From contig CAKMKJ010000025.1 in NCBI GenBank assembly GCA_927443345.1, positions 1 through 64,000 on the forward strand: a DNA stretch of 64,000 nucleotides, given 5' to 3'. Below, one piece after another: positions 62,735-64,000 of the stretch. This DNA is from an uncultured Anaerolineaceae bacterium. GTDB taxonomy: Bacteria; Chloroflexota; Anaerolineae; Anaerolineales; Anaerolineaceae. The notes beneath the pieces are model-generated. The model worked only from the letters and a program-made list of their open reading frames with translations. It had not been told where the DNA came from and did not search any database. Numbering within the stretch: position 1 is the first letter of the stretch; every line of letters starts with the position of its first letter. The translations under genes were made by a program, and so were the position numbers.

Positions 62735-64000
62735 CTATTTGCTTTCTTCAATATTGCCGTTTGAGGTCATCAGGCCATATTCGAAGGAATCCGCAAGCGC
62801 CATCCAACTGGCTTCAATGATATTGGGGCTGGCGCCTACTGTGCTCCAGCGGTGGAAGCCGTTTTGGGTGTCAATCAAGACGCGGGTGATGGCTTCAGTG
62901 CCTAACGAACCGTCGAGAATTCGGACTTTGTAGTCCATCAAGTGAAATTCATTGATATAAGGATAAATACCAACCAGTGCCTTGCGCATGGCCATATCCA
63001 GTGCGTTGACAGGGCCGACACCCTCGCCTGCCGTGTGGTAGATTTCGTCACCCACTTTGATCTTGACAGTGGCTTCGGCAAAGGTTTTGCGTCCATGACG
63101 TCTTTCGACGTTGACGAAAAAGTCAACCAGTTCAAAAGGTGGTTTGTAATCAGGGCGTTGGCGTTTGAACAGCAGCATAGCCGAGGCTTCAGCAGCTTCA
63201 AATGAAAAGCCTTGAGATTCCAATTCCTTGATATTGTTGAGCGTGCTGGTGACATGCTCGTTGTTATCCACCTCGAGCCCGTATTCTTCCGCTTTGCTGA
63301 GGATGTTTGCCTTTCCTGACAGCTCAGAAACGACCACACTCATGTGGTTGCCCACTAGTTCGGGATCAATGTGCTGGTACGATTTGGCTGAACGTCGCAT
63401 GGCAGAAACATGCACACCGCCCTTGTGAGCAAAAGCGGCCTGCCCAACATAAGCAAGATATTCATCCGGTGAAAGGTTGGCCATCTCCGCTACGAAATGA
63501 GAGAGGTCATAAAGTCCGGTCAGTTTGCCTTTTTCGAGGCATTGATATCCCAGTTTTAACTCGAGGTTTGACATTACGGAACATAGATTTGCGTTACCAC
63601 AGCGTTCTCCATACCCATTGATAGTGCCCTGAACATGGGTGCAGCCTTCTTGTACAGCTGCGAGGCTGTTGGCGACAGCACACTCGCTATCGTTGTGGGC
63701 ATGAATTCCGAGAGGAATCTCGACTGCTTTACGGATGGTTTTGACAATGGCACTTATTTCGTGAGGCAAAGTGCCGCCGTTGGTATCACACATGACGACC
63801 CGTTCTGCTCCGCCGCGGATGGCCGCATTGAGGGTTTCGAGGGCATAAGCGGGATCATCTTTATAGCCGTCAAAGAAATGTTCGGCGTCGTAGATCACCC
63901 GTTTGCCTTTGGAGCGCAGGTATGCCACACTTTGTTCAATTATGCGCAGATTATCAGGCAGGGTGGTGCGCAGCACTTCGGTAACATGCAGCGTCCAGGT
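62735..64000 (-). CDS. cimA: (R)-citramalate synthase, 5' end outside the window
   Basis: The frame is open to the window edge and about 421 residues are visible; a full CimA has about 520-540. The in-frame upstream sequence reads TWTLHVTEVLRTTLPDN, matching the family. Other motifs are FFDGYKDDPAYALE, CDTNGGTLP, GIHAHNDSECAVANSLAA, TINGYGERCGNANL and FAHKGGVHVSAM. The final domain ends with VGASPNIIEASWMALADSFEYGL, typical of CimA (TIGR00977) and not LeuA. It condenses pyruvate and acetyl-CoA, the threonine-independent route to isoleucine. Confidence 0.93.
   Translation of the reverse strand, partial: TWTLHVTEVLRTTLPDNLRIIEQSVAYLRSKGKRVIYDAEHFFDGYKDDPAYALETLNAAIRGGAERVVMCDTNGGTLPHEISAIVKTIRKAVEIPLGIHAHNDSECAVANSLAAVQEGCTHVQGTINGYGERCGNANLCSVMSNLELKLGYQCLEKGKLTGLYDLSHFVAEMANLSPDEYLAYVGQAAFAHKGGVHVSAMRRSAKSYQHIDPELVGNHMSVVVSELSGKANILSKAEEYGLEVDNNEHVTSTLNNIKELESQGFSFEAAEASAMLLFKRQRPDYKPPFELVDFFVNVERRHGRKTFAEATVKIKVGDEIYHTAGEGVGPVNALDMAMRKALVGIYPYINEFHLMDYKVRILDGSLGTEAITRVLIDTQNGFHRWSTVGASPNIIEASWMALADSFEYGLMTSNGNIEESK

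Noticed and set aside
1..64000. tRNA, rRNA, prophage or defence island
   Set aside because: No cloverleaf-like intergenic segment, rRNA sequence, phage structural gene or known defence gene was recognised by reading; a tRNA or covariance-model scan would be needed to exclude small RNAs.

Overview
The window looks like chromosomal DNA of a Chloroflexota bacterium, most likely class Anaerolineae. This is inferred from gene content only: a bacterial mevalonate-pathway decarboxylase, a Ras-like MglA GTPase with several Roadblock/LC7 proteins, YtxH and TIGR01906 membrane proteins, long polycistronic biosynthetic operons and fused enzymes such as AroK-AroB. No rRNA, tRNA, CRISPR array, prophage or complete insertion sequence was recognised. 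The left 0.7 kb is the only clearly repetitive, accessory-looking part.

Layout. 1-713: end of an unidentified, possibly transposase-like gene, then AT-rich DNA with an inverted repeat and tandem 7-bp repeats. 0.7-5.3 kb: a lipoprotein and two multi-pass GT-C-type membrane proteins. 5.6-13 kb: PhoU, a heterodimeric ABC exporter, an Fpg-family glycosylase lacking key residues, a MalK/UgpC-type ATPase and phosphoglycerate mutase. 13-19.3 kb: pth-mfd-uvrB, with a LexA-box-like site in front of uvrB. 19.3-29.7 kb: envelope and housekeeping genes (YtxH pair, Nnr, spermidine-synthase-like protein, metallopeptidase, HEAT protein, RseP, mevalonate diphosphate decarboxylase). 30-32.8 kb: a five-gene Roadblock/MglA operon. 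33-37.5 kb: a two-component system with a small secreted protein, an ECF sigma factor with its zinc anti-sigma factor, a DUF2892 protein and thioredoxin.

37.6-51.7 kb holds every enzyme needed from PRPP to IMP, plus guaB, on one strand: purB separately, then purL-purQ-purC-purE-purF-purDM-purN-purH-guaB. PurE has the sequence signature of the animal-type (class II, CO2-using) AIR carboxylase and lies directly after purC. PurD and PurM are fused and followed by an overlapping purN. These orders match the domain orders of the vertebrate fusion enzymes PAICS and GART. No purK, purS or purT is present.

51.9-60.6 kb is a complete aromatic amino-acid operon on the minus strand: aroF-aroH-tyrA-aroA-aroE-aroC-aroKB-aroQ-pheA. 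In front of aroF lies a well-formed transcription attenuator: a sigma-70 promoter with a 17-bp spacer, a 27-codon leader peptide in which 8 of residues 8-18 are Phe or Tyr, alternative hairpins and an intrinsic terminator. This is the most striking regulatory element in the window. Upstream are ilvE, leuB and a truncated cimA of branched-chain amino-acid synthesis.

Smaller observations include three genes whose TATAAT box sits 6-7 nt before the start codon (candidate leaderless mRNAs), a perfect palindrome over the purL promoter, and a terminator-like dyad just before the ECF sigma gene.
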